Assembly (NCBI GenBank): GCA_028285085.1
Contig: JANQQI010000031.1
Coordinates: 1-60,237 of the forward strand
DNA length: 60,237 nt
Source: Saprospiraceae bacterium
Lineage (GTDB): Bacteria; Bacteroidota; Bacteroidia; Chitinophagales; Saprospiraceae
Reading direction: 5' to 3'
The notes below the pieces were generated by a model. The model was not told the DNA's origin and searched no databases. It saw only the letters and a list, made by a program, of their open reading frames with translations. Of the stretch, positions 1 through 7,240 are shown one piece after another. A program made the position numbers and the translations under genes. The first letter of the stretch is position 1; each line of letters opens with the position of its first letter.

Positions 1-267
1 ACCACTAGCGTGATAGTTCAGGCTAATGGGCACCGACATTGAACGCCCTTTCAATTCATACAACGGAATACTAATATTTGGAGTCCCGGTATATAAGGAC
101 ACAGGAATCTCACCAAACTTTCCTAAAGCAGCAGCATTGGGTGAAGGTGGTAGAATAGAAGTTGTTGGATCGTAAGAATCCGATTCTTCCTGCGCATTCA
201 GGTGAACAGGATTAGAAAGAGATAACAGAACAAAATACAGGCAATACAAGACAATAGTCTTTTTCAT
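1..267 (-). CDS. RHS-type secreted protein, N-terminus only (partial)
   Basis: The gene runs off the left edge of the window; only the first 89 codons are present. The ATG at 265-267 starts a signal peptide (basic MKK, a hydrophobic stretch, then a cleavage-like LNAQ near residue 26). Next comes a conserved opening typical of long Bacteroidota RHS/YD-repeat proteins: PTTSILPPSPNAAALGKFGE, then a segment around PVSLYTGTPNISIPLY and SVPISLNYHASG. In that family this segment precedes several hundred residues of beta-rich repeats and a variable, often toxic, C-terminus. Whether this copy is full length or what its C-terminus does cannot be seen. The family assignment is from recognised sequence pattern and is fairly sure; a toxin role is inference. 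Confidence 0.8.
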   Translation of the reverse strand, partial: MKKTIVLYCLYFVLLSLSNPVHLNAQEESDSYDPTTSILPPSPNAAALGKFGEIPVSLYTGTPNISIPLYELKGRSMSVPISLNYHASG

Positions 268-914
268 AGCACAATATCAAGTTTGTGAATATTTGAAAAT
301 TTAGCCCAAATTAGTTTCGTACTTCTTGTTAATCAAAAAGTGAGTACTAATAATGAGTAAAAAAACACCAATAAACTTGAAGAGCAAATCATGGATTTCC
401 CGACAAGATGGTTGCCAGGATATTGTAAATATATTCTATCTAGAAGAGCAACAATAGCTTTAGTCACTCGATTCAATATAAGAGATTATAGGTTAATTGC
501 CAAATTAAACAACACATTAAATACAAAAAGCAAACCTATCCTCTTGGGCGGATAGAAATACTCATCTCCCCATTGTGCTCAAAAGCAAAATGGCTGTAAA
601 GTGTGTTGCTAAAGTTGAAAGATCAACTCCAGCTTTTTCGAAGCAAAATGTCGATTGATGGTATACTAGTATACAGCGTCATTGCAAAACGCCCATAAGC
701 CAACCGAATGTTTGCTTCTTGACTTGATGTTGTAAACGCTTCAAAGTTAAGCGATATAAAGATTAAATGTGTCGCGTTTTTCGCAACAATAATATTGTTT
801 TATCGCATTTTTTGCGACTTACACTATTGAGTAGTGAATCTTACTACAATTGATGCTTATAACGTTGCAAAAAGTACTTTCATTTTTCGCATTTTATGCA
901 ACAATAATGATGTA
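268..914. other. Intergenic region, A/T-rich, with short repeats
   Basis: No convincing gene is visible in this stretch between the divergently unrelated RHS start and the 3' end of the next leftward gene. It contains the imperfect TCGC-rich repeats described separately (772-908). The RHS promoter must lie at its left end, but I could not pick a clear -7/-33 pair. Confidence 0.5.
772..908. repeat. Imperfect short direct repeats around a TCGC(N)5-7GCRA core
   Basis: Positions 772-793 and 887-908 match at 19 of 22 bases (TCGC, T-run, GCAACAATAAT). Between them, 803-817 reads TCGCATTTTTTGCGA, a small inverted repeat built from the same words. They sit just past the 3' end of the 915-2402 gene. 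The function is unknown; remnants of a miniature repeat or protein-binding sites are both possible. Confidence 0.45.
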
Positions 915-2402
915 TTACCTCTCCAGCAACTGCAAAATAAATTCATACTGCCGCTCGTAGGGGATGATTTCAACTTCCAAATCAGAAAATCGGAGTGGCA
1001 TTTCTTGCATTTTTTTCAGCAATGGTGCAGCATGGCGCTTAAATGCAACTGGATGGAAATGACTGCGCTCTAATTGTAAAATGATTTTGATAAAACATTG
1101 GCTGCGATAAGTGTTATCGCGTACCAAATACTTATAGGTATACATTTTAAGGGCATCCATTCGATCAAGGATTCTACCTCGTTTATTACGTAAAAGGAGG
1201 AGCAAAACTTGTAAGGTGAGAATGGTGACATTAGCTCCAGCTTTGTCTTTTGAATATTCAGGGACGTCGTTAATAAATTTTTGGATGCGAAAACGCGTTT
1301 TATTTTCGGGAAGTTTTTCAAGACCACTCAGCAGATATAAGTAAGCTTCGATGATTCGCCACTGTTCTATGATATTCTCTGGAATTTCTTGTTTGTATTT
1401 CATGGCTTGCTTAAATGCATCTAGTGCTATTTGGTATTGGCTAGAATGAATGCCATATACTATTTTATTGAACAAAGAAATATTCCAATTATGGGTTCCA
1501 ATCGCCGACATTTCTAAGCACCGACTAATTAATATATCAAGATTGTTAAAATCCTTCTTGCAGATAAGGGTTGGAATCATATAATAGAAGAAATTGAAAT
1601 AGTATGAACTATGCGCAGGGAAAGGCAATTTGTCTAAGTACTCAATAGCATTTATGGCCGTAGTAACTACTTTATCATGATCATCTCTCAATTGATGACC
1701 GATGATAGCTGTCGAATACCTCAAAAAATTAAGCTTATAAGAACGAACTTCATTATTTGTTTGATAGATGTCAAGAATAATTTCTTGTACCTCTTTTAAC
1801 TCTTGAGGTTGTAATTTCTTACTTTTCTGAAGCAGTAGAGACAAGTCGGAGTATTGAATTAATGCGTATTGTTCCGCTTGGTAAATTGAGAAATAGCGCT
1901 TGTATATCTTATGATAGTAAGTTCGCTTGCGTGAATCATTGGTCATTGCAAAATGCCTGGCAATTTCAAAACTCAACAAGTATACAAGCTCGGTAATTTC
2001 ATACCGTCTCGCTACTTTCAAAACATCTATTGCCAAACCAATCGCAGTATTTCTTATTCCATTACTTTTCAGCACCTTAAATGTGGCAAATTGTTTATAG
2101 CATTCATCATAAATCTTACGGTAACTTCTATCCCGTGTCGTTGCTGAAGTAATTAAAGTATCTACTAGCTTCTTACCTAAATTATTCTGGAGGTACTTGA
2201 ATTTAGTGTCTTGATGATCTCCTCTGCAAAGTTCTGCTTTAAGCTCTTCTTCTGAATTATAATCTCTTGCGACAATTCGGTCAAGTAGTTGAACGGTTTT
2301 ATGAGACCGCTGATGAGTAATTAACTTTTCTCCAATTTTTTCGATCTGAGGATTAGACAAAAAACTAACAAGTTCTTCAAGCTGTCTTATATTGAATTTC
2401 AT
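915..2402 (-). CDS. Helical protein of unknown function
   Basis: About 495 residues, almost entirely predicted alpha-helix, rich in charged and aromatic residues, with no signal peptide and no membrane segment. The repeating helix-pair spacing (for example in the 120-360 region) suggests TPR-like or other alpha-solenoid repeats, but no canonical TPR consensus is strong enough to name. The ATG at 2400-2402 is preferred over an in-frame GTG one codon upstream. I recognise no catalytic motif. It sits between an RHS-type gene and an HTH regulator in an accessory region, so it may belong to the mobile gene pool. Function unknown; confidence refers to it being a real gene. Confidence 0.75.
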   Translation of the reverse strand: MKFNIRQLEELVSFLSNPQIEKIGEKLITHQRSHKTVQLLDRIVARDYNSEEELKAELCRGDHQDTKFKYLQNNLGKKLVDTLITSATTRDRSYRKIYDECYKQFATFKVLKSNGIRNTAIGLAIDVLKVARRYEITELVYLLSFEIARHFAMTNDSRKRTYYHKIYKRYFSIYQAEQYALIQYSDLSLLLQKSKKLQPQELKEVQEIILDIYQTNNEVRSYKLNFLRYSTAIIGHQLRDDHDKVVTTAINAIEYLDKLPFPAHSSYYFNFFYYMIPTLICKKDFNNLDILISRCLEMSAIGTHNWNISLFNKIVYGIHSSQYQIALDAFKQAMKYKQEIPENIIEQWRIIEAYLYLLSGLEKLPENKTRFRIQKFINDVPEYSKDKAGANVTILTLQVLLLLLRNKRGRILDRMDALKMYTYKYLVRDNTYRSQCFIKIILQLERSHFHPVAFKRHAAPLLKKMQEMPLRFSDLEVEIIPYERQYEFILQLLER

Positions 2403-2988
2403 CACTATAAGTATTTGATTAAGTGTAGTTTAATACTATTAGTCAAAATATTATAAATGAATTTGACTTTGAACGGGAATAATGTTAGTTTAGTGATGCC
2501 TTTTGTGAAGGTCTAGTTTTACAATCGACTTGATTTTGTAAAATTTAAAACCTTCTCAAAATGACATTACTTGAAGTAATTCTGTCCATCATTATCCCGG
2601 ACATTGATGTAACTTAAAAAGAAGGGCCCCCAAAAGCGCCCTTCCGAATCATATCTAAACGATGTTTAGATTTCTTCAACACTAACATAACGAAAAATAG
2701 CTGGGCTTGCATATTCCGGCTATTTTCGGTTAGTGGAAGAATATCTTCAAATCATGCCTTTTCATAATTCCAATATTCTGGCTTCCAATATTTTACTATT
2801 CCTATTTCTTTATAAGCTATAAAAAGTCATCTGTTGAATTACATGTAAAGTGTCAGTTTTTTAACGGTTGGCATCTTATTATATTTATCCCATCAATTTT
2901 AATAAGTTTAGATTTCTTCGAAAAATAAAAGATGCTAGCTAGTACTCGCTCAGTATCTATTGATGTGTAATAGAGAAATCTAAGGTCT
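2403..2988. other. Intergenic region with hairpins and a short direct repeat
   Basis: No gene found. It holds a leftward terminator-like hairpin (2616-2644), a 7-bp hairpin TCTAAAC-gat-GTTTAGA at 2654-2670, and a 14-bp direct repeat GTTTAGATTTCTTC at 2664-2677 and 2906-2919. The second copy lies about 70 bp upstream of the regulator gene at 2989, so it could be part of that promoter region, but nothing proves it. Confidence 0.45.
2616..2644 (-). terminator. Rho-independent terminator-like hairpin, leftward
   Basis: GAAGGGC (2621-2627) pairs with GCCCTTC (2638-2644); read on the minus strand the stem is followed by TTTTT (2616-2620). No minus-strand gene ends just to its right, so either it serves an unrecognised small transcript or it is a relic. 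Confidence 0.5.
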
Positions 2989-3933
2989 ATGACTTCCTGT
3001 GAACTGCAAAAACAGCTCTTCCGATTAATTGCATCGCGAATTGGAGAAGAACGAAAACTCGTACAAATTGTTAGTGAAATTCTATTTACGCGAAGAGATG
3101 CCTCCTATCGACGTATCCGTGGAGAAACGCCTCTAACTTTACAACAACTACAAACGCTTTGCTCACATTTCCAGGTTTCACTGGATGAGTTACTATCCCT
3201 AGATAATAAAGCAGAACAGCATATTCGTTTTCAGTCCATCTACCAAGAGGCGATGCCATCGTTTGAAGCTTACTTGATGGGGTTGATAGATGAATTAGAA
3301 CACCTACAATCCACCCAAGGTACTTATCTTTATGTTCTCTCCAATAACATCCCCTGGATTCATTTTGTAGCCTACCCTGACTTGGCTTATCTGAAATTCA
3401 TTATGCGTCGTTTTCCCTTCGTACGGGCTACTTCTAATGATCAGCGTTCAAGAAAGAAAACTGATGGTATGCTCCAAAAGATAGAAGCCATCTATCGCTC
3501 TTTACCAAGCGTTGAGTTTTGGAAGGCCGATGATACGCCATTACAAATTGAACATGCATTACAACATGAGATCATCGGGCAAAGTCAAGCCACCAGTTTG
3601 TACCAACAGCTCGGAGAGTTCTACGAAAAGTTGGAATGGATGACTGAAGAAAGTCACAAATCGGTCTTTAATCAACGGCCAATCGCTTTTCGGCTGTCTT
3701 GTTTTAAGGATTTAGATGTAGAGGACAAAGTATTAGCTACTGGAGAAACGCATCATCAGTTATATCTAGTCAAGCCAGAAATGCAGATCTGGAAAAGTCA
3801 ATCAGGGCCTTTGATAGAAGCGGCTCAAATAGAAGTACAGCAATTGCGAGAACGAAGCCAGGATTTAAGTGACCAAACATCTCGCACTGCATTTTTTCAA
3901 ATACTTAGAAAACTATTGGAGGAGAGTAATTAA
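2989..3933 (+). CDS. HTH (XRE/BetR-like) transcriptional regulator
   Basis: A 314-residue protein. The first 70 residues look like an XRE/BetR-type helix-turn-helix: the segment SYRRIRGETPLTLQQLQTL, followed by FQVSLDELL, matches a Bacteroidota regulator family in which a short HTH precedes a long helical sensor-like region. Residues about 80-314 have no recognised domain and probably carry dimerisation or ligand sensing. The ATG at 2989 is the first good start. It is transcribed towards the cassette array, and its last codons abut the AraC remnant on the other strand. The target genes are unknown. Confidence 0.7.
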   Translation: MTSCELQKQLFRLIASRIGEERKLVQIVSEILFTRRDASYRRIRGETPLTLQQLQTLCSHFQVSLDELLSLDNKAEQHIRFQSIYQEAMPSFEAYLMGLIDELEHLQSTQGTYLYVLSNNIPWIHFVAYPDLAYLKFIMRRFPFVRATSNDQRSRKKTDGMLQKIEAIYRSLPSVEFWKADDTPLQIEHALQHEIIGQSQATSLYQQLGEFYEKLEWMTEESHKSVFNQRPIAFRLSCFKDLDVEDKVLATGETHHQLYLVKPEMQIWKSQSGPLIEAAQIEVQQLRERSQDLSDQTSRTAFFQILRKLLEESN

Positions 3934-3991
3934 GCTTGTACGCAAACTCGCTCAAGGTTAATTCATCGTACATCAATAACTCTTTCAATTC
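3926..3991 (-). pseudogene. Fragment of an AraC-type HTH regulator
   Basis: On the minus strand these 22 codons encode ELLMYDELTLSEFAYKLNY plus flanking residues. This is a close match to the first helix-turn-helix of the AraC domain (pattern ELLvYDELsLSEIAYkLgYSS) found in Bacteroidota AraC regulators, including those with an HMA-like N-terminus. No start codon, no upstream effector domain and no second HTH are present. The match stops exactly where the regulator gene at 2989-3933 ends, so the fragment is a recombination scar rather than a gene. Confidence 0.6.
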
Positions 3992-3993
3992 TG

Positions 3994-4038
3994 GGTAGTA
4001 TCCGATAAAGTGTGTAAACACCTTTATCGGATACTACC
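3994..4038. repeat. 17-bp perfect inverted repeat at the end of the cassette array
   Basis: Arms 3994-4010 and 4022-4038 are perfect reverse complements (GGTAGTATCCGATAAAG); the centre TGTGTAAACAC adds a further 4-bp stem (GTGT/ACAC). The right arm contains the last codons and stop of the 4024-4854 gene. Unlike the other array palindromes it has no CAAC/GTTG core boxes. It could act as a terminator or be a truncated recombination site. Confidence 0.75.
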
Positions 4039-4854
4039 AAATTTTTTATTGATATCTGTAATGATTGCAATTTCGCTGTTGTCACCTCGAATTATATCTT
4101 TTTTCTCTATATACCTATCTAATAGCCAAGCAGAAGTCTGCCCAACTATTACAAGTCCACCTGCGATAGCTCCACCAATTGGCCCCGCAACAGCGGTTCC
4201 CCCTGCAATAGCTGATACTGATAAACCTGCTTTCTTATAGTCCAATAATACAGTCAAAGCTCCTTTAATTGTTTCAAGTCCGTGTTTTTTTAATGCCCAG
4301 TCATAGTCTTCAATCTTACCTGCAATAATATCAACAGCTTCTGCAATAGATGCTGCTCTCAGCCCATTCCTCATCCAAACTCTTAAATCTCTATATTTTC
4401 TAACAGATTCAGAGTCTTTTCTAAATTCTATTATTTGATCCCATTCTAATCTGCCCTTATTTACGGTTTTTATATTTCTCAATACAGCTTCAAATGCTAA
4501 CTCAGAACCAGTTAAATATTCTTTTTCGAACAATGAATACTTTCCAAAGGAAGGAACTACATTCAGCCCTTCTTCTTGATATGCTCTAATTATATTCTTG
4601 TATGCAATATCAACAATATGATCCTCCCAATCTTGGTTTTCGCTTTTCTCTTTTAGTATTAATTCCATCATCCTTTTATTCGCACTCTCAAAACCAAATG
4701 TAAATTCTTTAGGGATATTAAACTCAGGCCTGTCTTTGTTTGAAGGAGAAACGTAAACCCGATCAAAAAGTAATGATGCTACCTTATGCATTTCAACACT
4801 TGCTATCGTACATATCTCTTCAGGTTCCGGAAATCTTTCTTCAGAATATATCAT
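4024..4854 (-). CDS. Orphan protein with a C-terminal hydrophobic Gly/Ala segment
   Basis: A 276-residue protein I do not recognise. Residues 1-200 are mixed charged helix with no signal peptide. Residues about 212-245 form a hydrophobic, glycine- and alanine-rich stretch (AIAGGTAVAGPIGGAIAGG), long enough for a membrane hairpin of the sort seen in pore-forming effectors. A basic tail follows. It is the third gene of the leftward array, preceded by the attC-like site at 4902-4970 and about 50 nt of A/T-rich leader. The DNA is A/T-rich like its array neighbours and unlike the chromosome to the right. A membrane-acting effector role is inference only. Confidence 0.7.
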   Translation of the reverse strand: MIYSEERFPEPEEICTIASVEMHKVASLLFDRVYVSPSNKDRPEFNIPKEFTFGFESANKRMMELILKEKSENQDWEDHIVDIAYKNIIRAYQEEGLNVVPSFGKYSLFEKEYLTGSELAFEAVLRNIKTVNKGRLEWDQIIEFRKDSESVRKYRDLRVWMRNGLRAASIAEAVDIIAGKIEDYDWALKKHGLETIKGALTVLLDYKKAGLSVSAIAGGTAVAGPIGGAIAGGLVIVGQTSAWLLDRYIEKKDIIRGDNSEIAIITDINKKFGSIR

Positions 4855-4901
4855 GATTCTATTAATTATTTAATCAATTGCTAAACTTTATTCATAATGT
4901 C

Positions 4902-4970
4902 ATGCAACGGTCTTGTGTACATGGCGTAGGGAGTTTTTGCTCGCCATGAATACATACACAATGTTACGAG
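4902..4970 (-). repeat. attC-like site C (cassette boundary)
   Basis: On the minus strand the site begins CTCGTAAC, 3 nt past the stop of the 4973-5863 gene, and ends CGTTGCAT. Between them TTGTGTA/TACACAA (4913-4919, 4955-4961) and CATGGCG/CGCCATG (4920-4926, 4942-4948) form a stem with a 6-nt one-sided bulge and a 15-nt loop. Boundary boxes plus an imperfect, sequence-divergent stem are the architecture of integron attC sites; the boxes do not fit the RYYYAAC/GTTRRRY consensus exactly. Confidence 0.55.
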
Positions 4971-4972
4971 TT

Positions 4973-5863
4973 TTATTTCTTTATATTTTCAAGATATTTT
5001 CTTAAGCTATTTTCAATTTTTGATTTGCCCGAAATTGAATCCTCATAAAATAGTGTCCTAAAACCAGAAATGTCGAATGGAAGTTTTTCACGTTTATTAT
5101 CACATAACAAGATAGTAGGTTTGTTGATAGCATGTGCATATCCAATTTCATAAAAGACATTTGGATTATCTGGAGTGATTTCAGCAACAATTGCCGTAGA
5201 TTCAACAATTGAATTGATAATATCTTTTAAAATTGGAGTGCTTGTGTGAAACTCATCTGCTCGGATACATTCAAATCCTAATTCTTCTGATATTGGATTT
5301 ATTACTTCATTATAAAGTTTATTGTATTTTTCAGAAAACTGCATGACTACAAATAGGCGTGGCTTAACCTCGGTTATTTTTATATCGTAGACTGTAACTG
5401 TATCGGAAGAAGTAATTCGAAAATATACAGGCATAGACTTTGGTAGAAAATTTTTAGCCTCGCAAATAATTACATTGTTAACCAATAATTGGCAATTTGA
5501 CCCTCGCCAATCAATTTTCACATGTATTTCTGAATTGGGCTTATAATTTTTCAGTTTACCAGCCTGAATTAAGGTGCCACTTAAACGATCGTCAATTTCA
5601 AAAGAATTAGACATTTTACTTAATCCTATTGAAGAAATAAATTTTCCATTGTCTTCCAACAACAACAATATACCTGCATCATTCTTTTTCGATTTAAATT
5701 TGAATTCAAGCACTCCCTGAAAAAATGACTTATCTGACCTAATGTCAGCTGATAGAGGTACTTTTTTCTCATCTTCTCCTGTCCATTCTGGCAAATATTT
5801 TATTACTCCATCTTTTATTTGAGTGTTTTCTCCTTTAAGAATTGCAAAATTTTCAATCTTCAT
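4973..5863 (-). CDS. Beta-sandwich protein with C-terminal TIR/deoxyribosyltransferase-like domain
   Basis: 296 residues, two domains. Residues 1-165 are beta-rich and end in a strand pattern (VYFRITSSDTVTVYDIKI) typical of concanavalin/LamG-like or carbohydrate-binding beta-sandwiches. Residues 168-296 resemble the TIR-like / nucleoside 2-deoxyribosyltransferase-like fold: VVMQFSEKYNKLY, a RADE motif near 200, then NPNVFYEIGYAHA and PFDISGFRTLFY. In this family the conserved Glu of the YEIG motif is the expected catalytic residue for attack on N-glycosidic bonds of nucleotides such as NAD. The gene starts 24 nt after the core box of site B and is followed after 3 nt by site C. The domain calls are from pattern recognition; NADase or nucleotide-hydrolase activity is inference. 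Confidence 0.75.
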   Translation of the reverse strand: MKIENFAILKGENTQIKDGVIKYLPEWTGEDEKKVPLSADIRSDKSFFQGVLEFKFKSKKNDAGILLLLEDNGKFISSIGLSKMSNSFEIDDRLSGTLIQAGKLKNYKPNSEIHVKIDWRGSNCQLLVNNVIICEAKNFLPKSMPVYFRITSSDTVTVYDIKITEVKPRLFVVMQFSEKYNKLYNEVINPISEELGFECIRADEFHTSTPILKDIINSIVESTAIVAEITPDNPNVFYEIGYAHAINKPTILLCDNKREKLPFDISGFRTLFYEDSISGKSKIENSLRKYLENIKK

Positions 5864-5880
5864 TTTATTATTTTTTTATT

Positions 5881-5952
5881 GCCTGCAACGGCCTGCATCA
5901 GCATTCATTGCCAGCAAAAGCTGGCAATGAATGCTGATGCTTTGTTGTAGCC
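5881..5952 (-). repeat. attC-like site B (cassette boundary)
   Basis: A perfect 21-bp inverted repeat (5895-5915 and 5920-5940) separated by AAAA. It is bounded on the + strand by GCCTGCAAC (5881-5889) and GTTGTAGCC (5944-5952), whose reverse complement GGCTACAAC matches the first box at 7 of 9. The same 9-mer GGCTACAAC occurs at site A. It lies 12 nt after the stop of the 5965-6786 gene and 17 nt before the start of the next gene. Confidence 0.65.
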
Positions 5953-5964
5953 AGTTCTATTTTT

Positions 5965-6786
5965 TTATTTAATTGAAAACACTTTCACATTTCTTATTTT
6001 GAATCCACCATTTCCTACTCTCGGACATCCTTCATTAATTCTCGGTGCAAATACAGATTCTTTAGCCTCTGGAGTCTCCGAAAAGTCAAAGTAAATTTTT
6101 TCGCTTATCCATTTGTCTGAAAAGGGTTTTGCAACTTTTCTTATTCTAAATGGAGAAAAACCATTCTTAGGGTCTCTTCTTATTTCTGCCCCGACTTCAA
6201 TTACAGAGTCATTTGATTTCATCGGAATCATGAAGAAAATCAAATTATCCTTTGTGGTGTTAAAATGAGTAGGATAATAATCAAAAGAGACATATCCTTT
6301 TATAGTATCGAGAAAAATATTTAATCCAACTTGTTCTTCATCTTTAGCAAATAGCTTCCATATGATATTCTTATTAGAATCAAATTCAGATTGAGCATTA
6401 TATTCATGAAACTTATGACCAATTGTTCCAAAGGTTACTTTGTTGTCATAGAGCATAAAATCAGAGCTATTATAAACTATCTTTTCAGAGTGCGATTGTT
6501 CTTTTGCATTTATCGAAGAAGTGCTTTCTATTAATTTGAAAATTTCATCTATCAAGTTTAGAGTCCTATCAAGTATTTGATTGTTTAAAATGCTCTTTTC
6601 ATTTGGTGTTAAAGTCCCTATAATTTTTTTTTGTTTTAATTCATTGAATTGATTCGATAAAACAATCAAACTCTTTTTGTAAGTATTAGCATCTCCTCCA
6701 TAATTAGCTGTTATAGATAACAATTCGCTAAATGCAGCATCAAGTTTATTTGAAGCAATTAAATTATGAATTGAATTTTTGTCCAT
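5965..6786 (-). CDS. Effector-associated-domain (EAD11-like) protein with a C-terminal beta-sandwich
   Basis: 273 residues. Residues 1-90 form a small helical domain: IHNLIASNKLDAAFSELL, then LIVLSNQFNELKQKK and LNLIDEIFKLIE. This matches the pattern of effector-associated domain 11, a death-like adaptor that links sensors and effectors of bacterial conflict systems by homotypic contacts. Residues about 110-273 are beta-rich and end FKIRNVKVFSI, like a galactose- or carbohydrate-binding jelly roll, similar in style to the N-terminus of the neighbouring TIR-like protein. No enzyme motif is present, so it is probably a sensor or adaptor. It is the first gene after the broken integrase. The EAD call is fairly sure; the partner relation is inference. 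Confidence 0.75.
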   Translation of the reverse strand: MDKNSIHNLIASNKLDAAFSELLSITANYGGDANTYKKSLIVLSNQFNELKQKKIIGTLTPNEKSILNNQILDRTLNLIDEIFKLIESTSSINAKEQSHSEKIVYNSSDFMLYDNKVTFGTIGHKFHEYNAQSEFDSNKNIIWKLFAKDEEQVGLNIFLDTIKGYVSFDYYPTHFNTTKDNLIFFMIPMKSNDSVIEVGAEIRRDPKNGFSPFRIRKVAKPFSDKWISEKIYFDFSETPEAKESVFAPRINEGCPRVGNGGFKIRNVKVFSIK

Positions 6787-6805
6787 TTTTATTTTTTTCT
6801 TATTT

Positions 6806-6846
6806 GGCTACAACGTCTAGATATACGCAACCAGTTGCGTATATCT
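6806..6846 (-). repeat. attC/attI-like site A (array start)
   Basis: A 13-bp perfect inverted repeat (6819-6831 and 6834-6846, AGATATACGCAAC) with a 2-nt centre. On the minus strand it is followed by CGTTGTAGCC (6806-6815), the same core word as at site B. No matching box is seen on the integrase side. It lies between the stop of the broken recombinase (6854) and the first cassette gene (ATG at 6786), where a primary recombination site would be expected. Confidence 0.5.
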
Positions 6847-6853
6847 CTCATAT

Positions 6854-7240
6854 CTATTCCTCCAGCCGATCCAAAGGGCTCACAATTTGAGCTAGGCTAG
6901 CTTGGGTAATATGGGTATAAATCATCGTCGTTCTTATTGAATGATGCCCTAACAGCGATTGAACATAGCGTGTATCAACACCTTGCTCGATCCAGTGTGT
7001 GGCAACTGATCGTCTAAATATAGCTTAAACACTGCACTTACTGTATTGACCACCATCCTCCGTCCTGACCTTCGAACAACCAATAGCTGGGATTGTACTA
7101 CCGAATGCACCCTGTTAAGATAGCGAAGAGTTTTGTAGATAACAAGCTGTAGCGATGTTTTTCCCCTTTGCCGCCTTTGATAAAAACACGTTGCTGATCT
7201 TTTCTGATTTATCACAACAATCAAGAAAAGCCATATCATT
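6854..7240 (-). pseudogene. Degenerate tyrosine recombinase / integrase, C-terminal half
   Basis: Three reading frames must be joined. First, from about 7199, QQRVFIKGGKGEKHRYSLLS matches the beta-hairpin KGGKGxKxRYxLLS of XerC/D- and IntI-like recombinases. A second frame gives WLFEGQDGG; a third gives NTVSAVFK. Then, in yet another frame, RSVATHWIEQGVDTRY and LLGHHSIRTTMIYTHIT supply the C-terminal catalytic His and Tyr, ending SPLDRLEE and TAG at 6854. The LRH box is altered to FRR with about 20 residues missing before it. The N-terminal catalytic Arg region is not recognisable in 7240-7330. The gene is dead but clearly identifiable. Confidence 0.85.

Noticed and set aside
834-1073. Short + strand open frame
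   Set aside because: It runs antisense through the 3' end of the 915-2402 gene and the TCGC repeat and has no protein-like character.
3994-4038. A fourth complete attC-like site
   Set aside because: The stem is perfect, but the CAAC/GTTG boxes are missing and one arm is coding sequence, so it was kept only as an inverted repeat.
6949-7239. A 96-residue open frame on the minus strand
   Set aside because: It crosses the recombinase remnant out of frame; only a short VSAVFK-like piece is genuine, so it is an artefact of the frameshifts.
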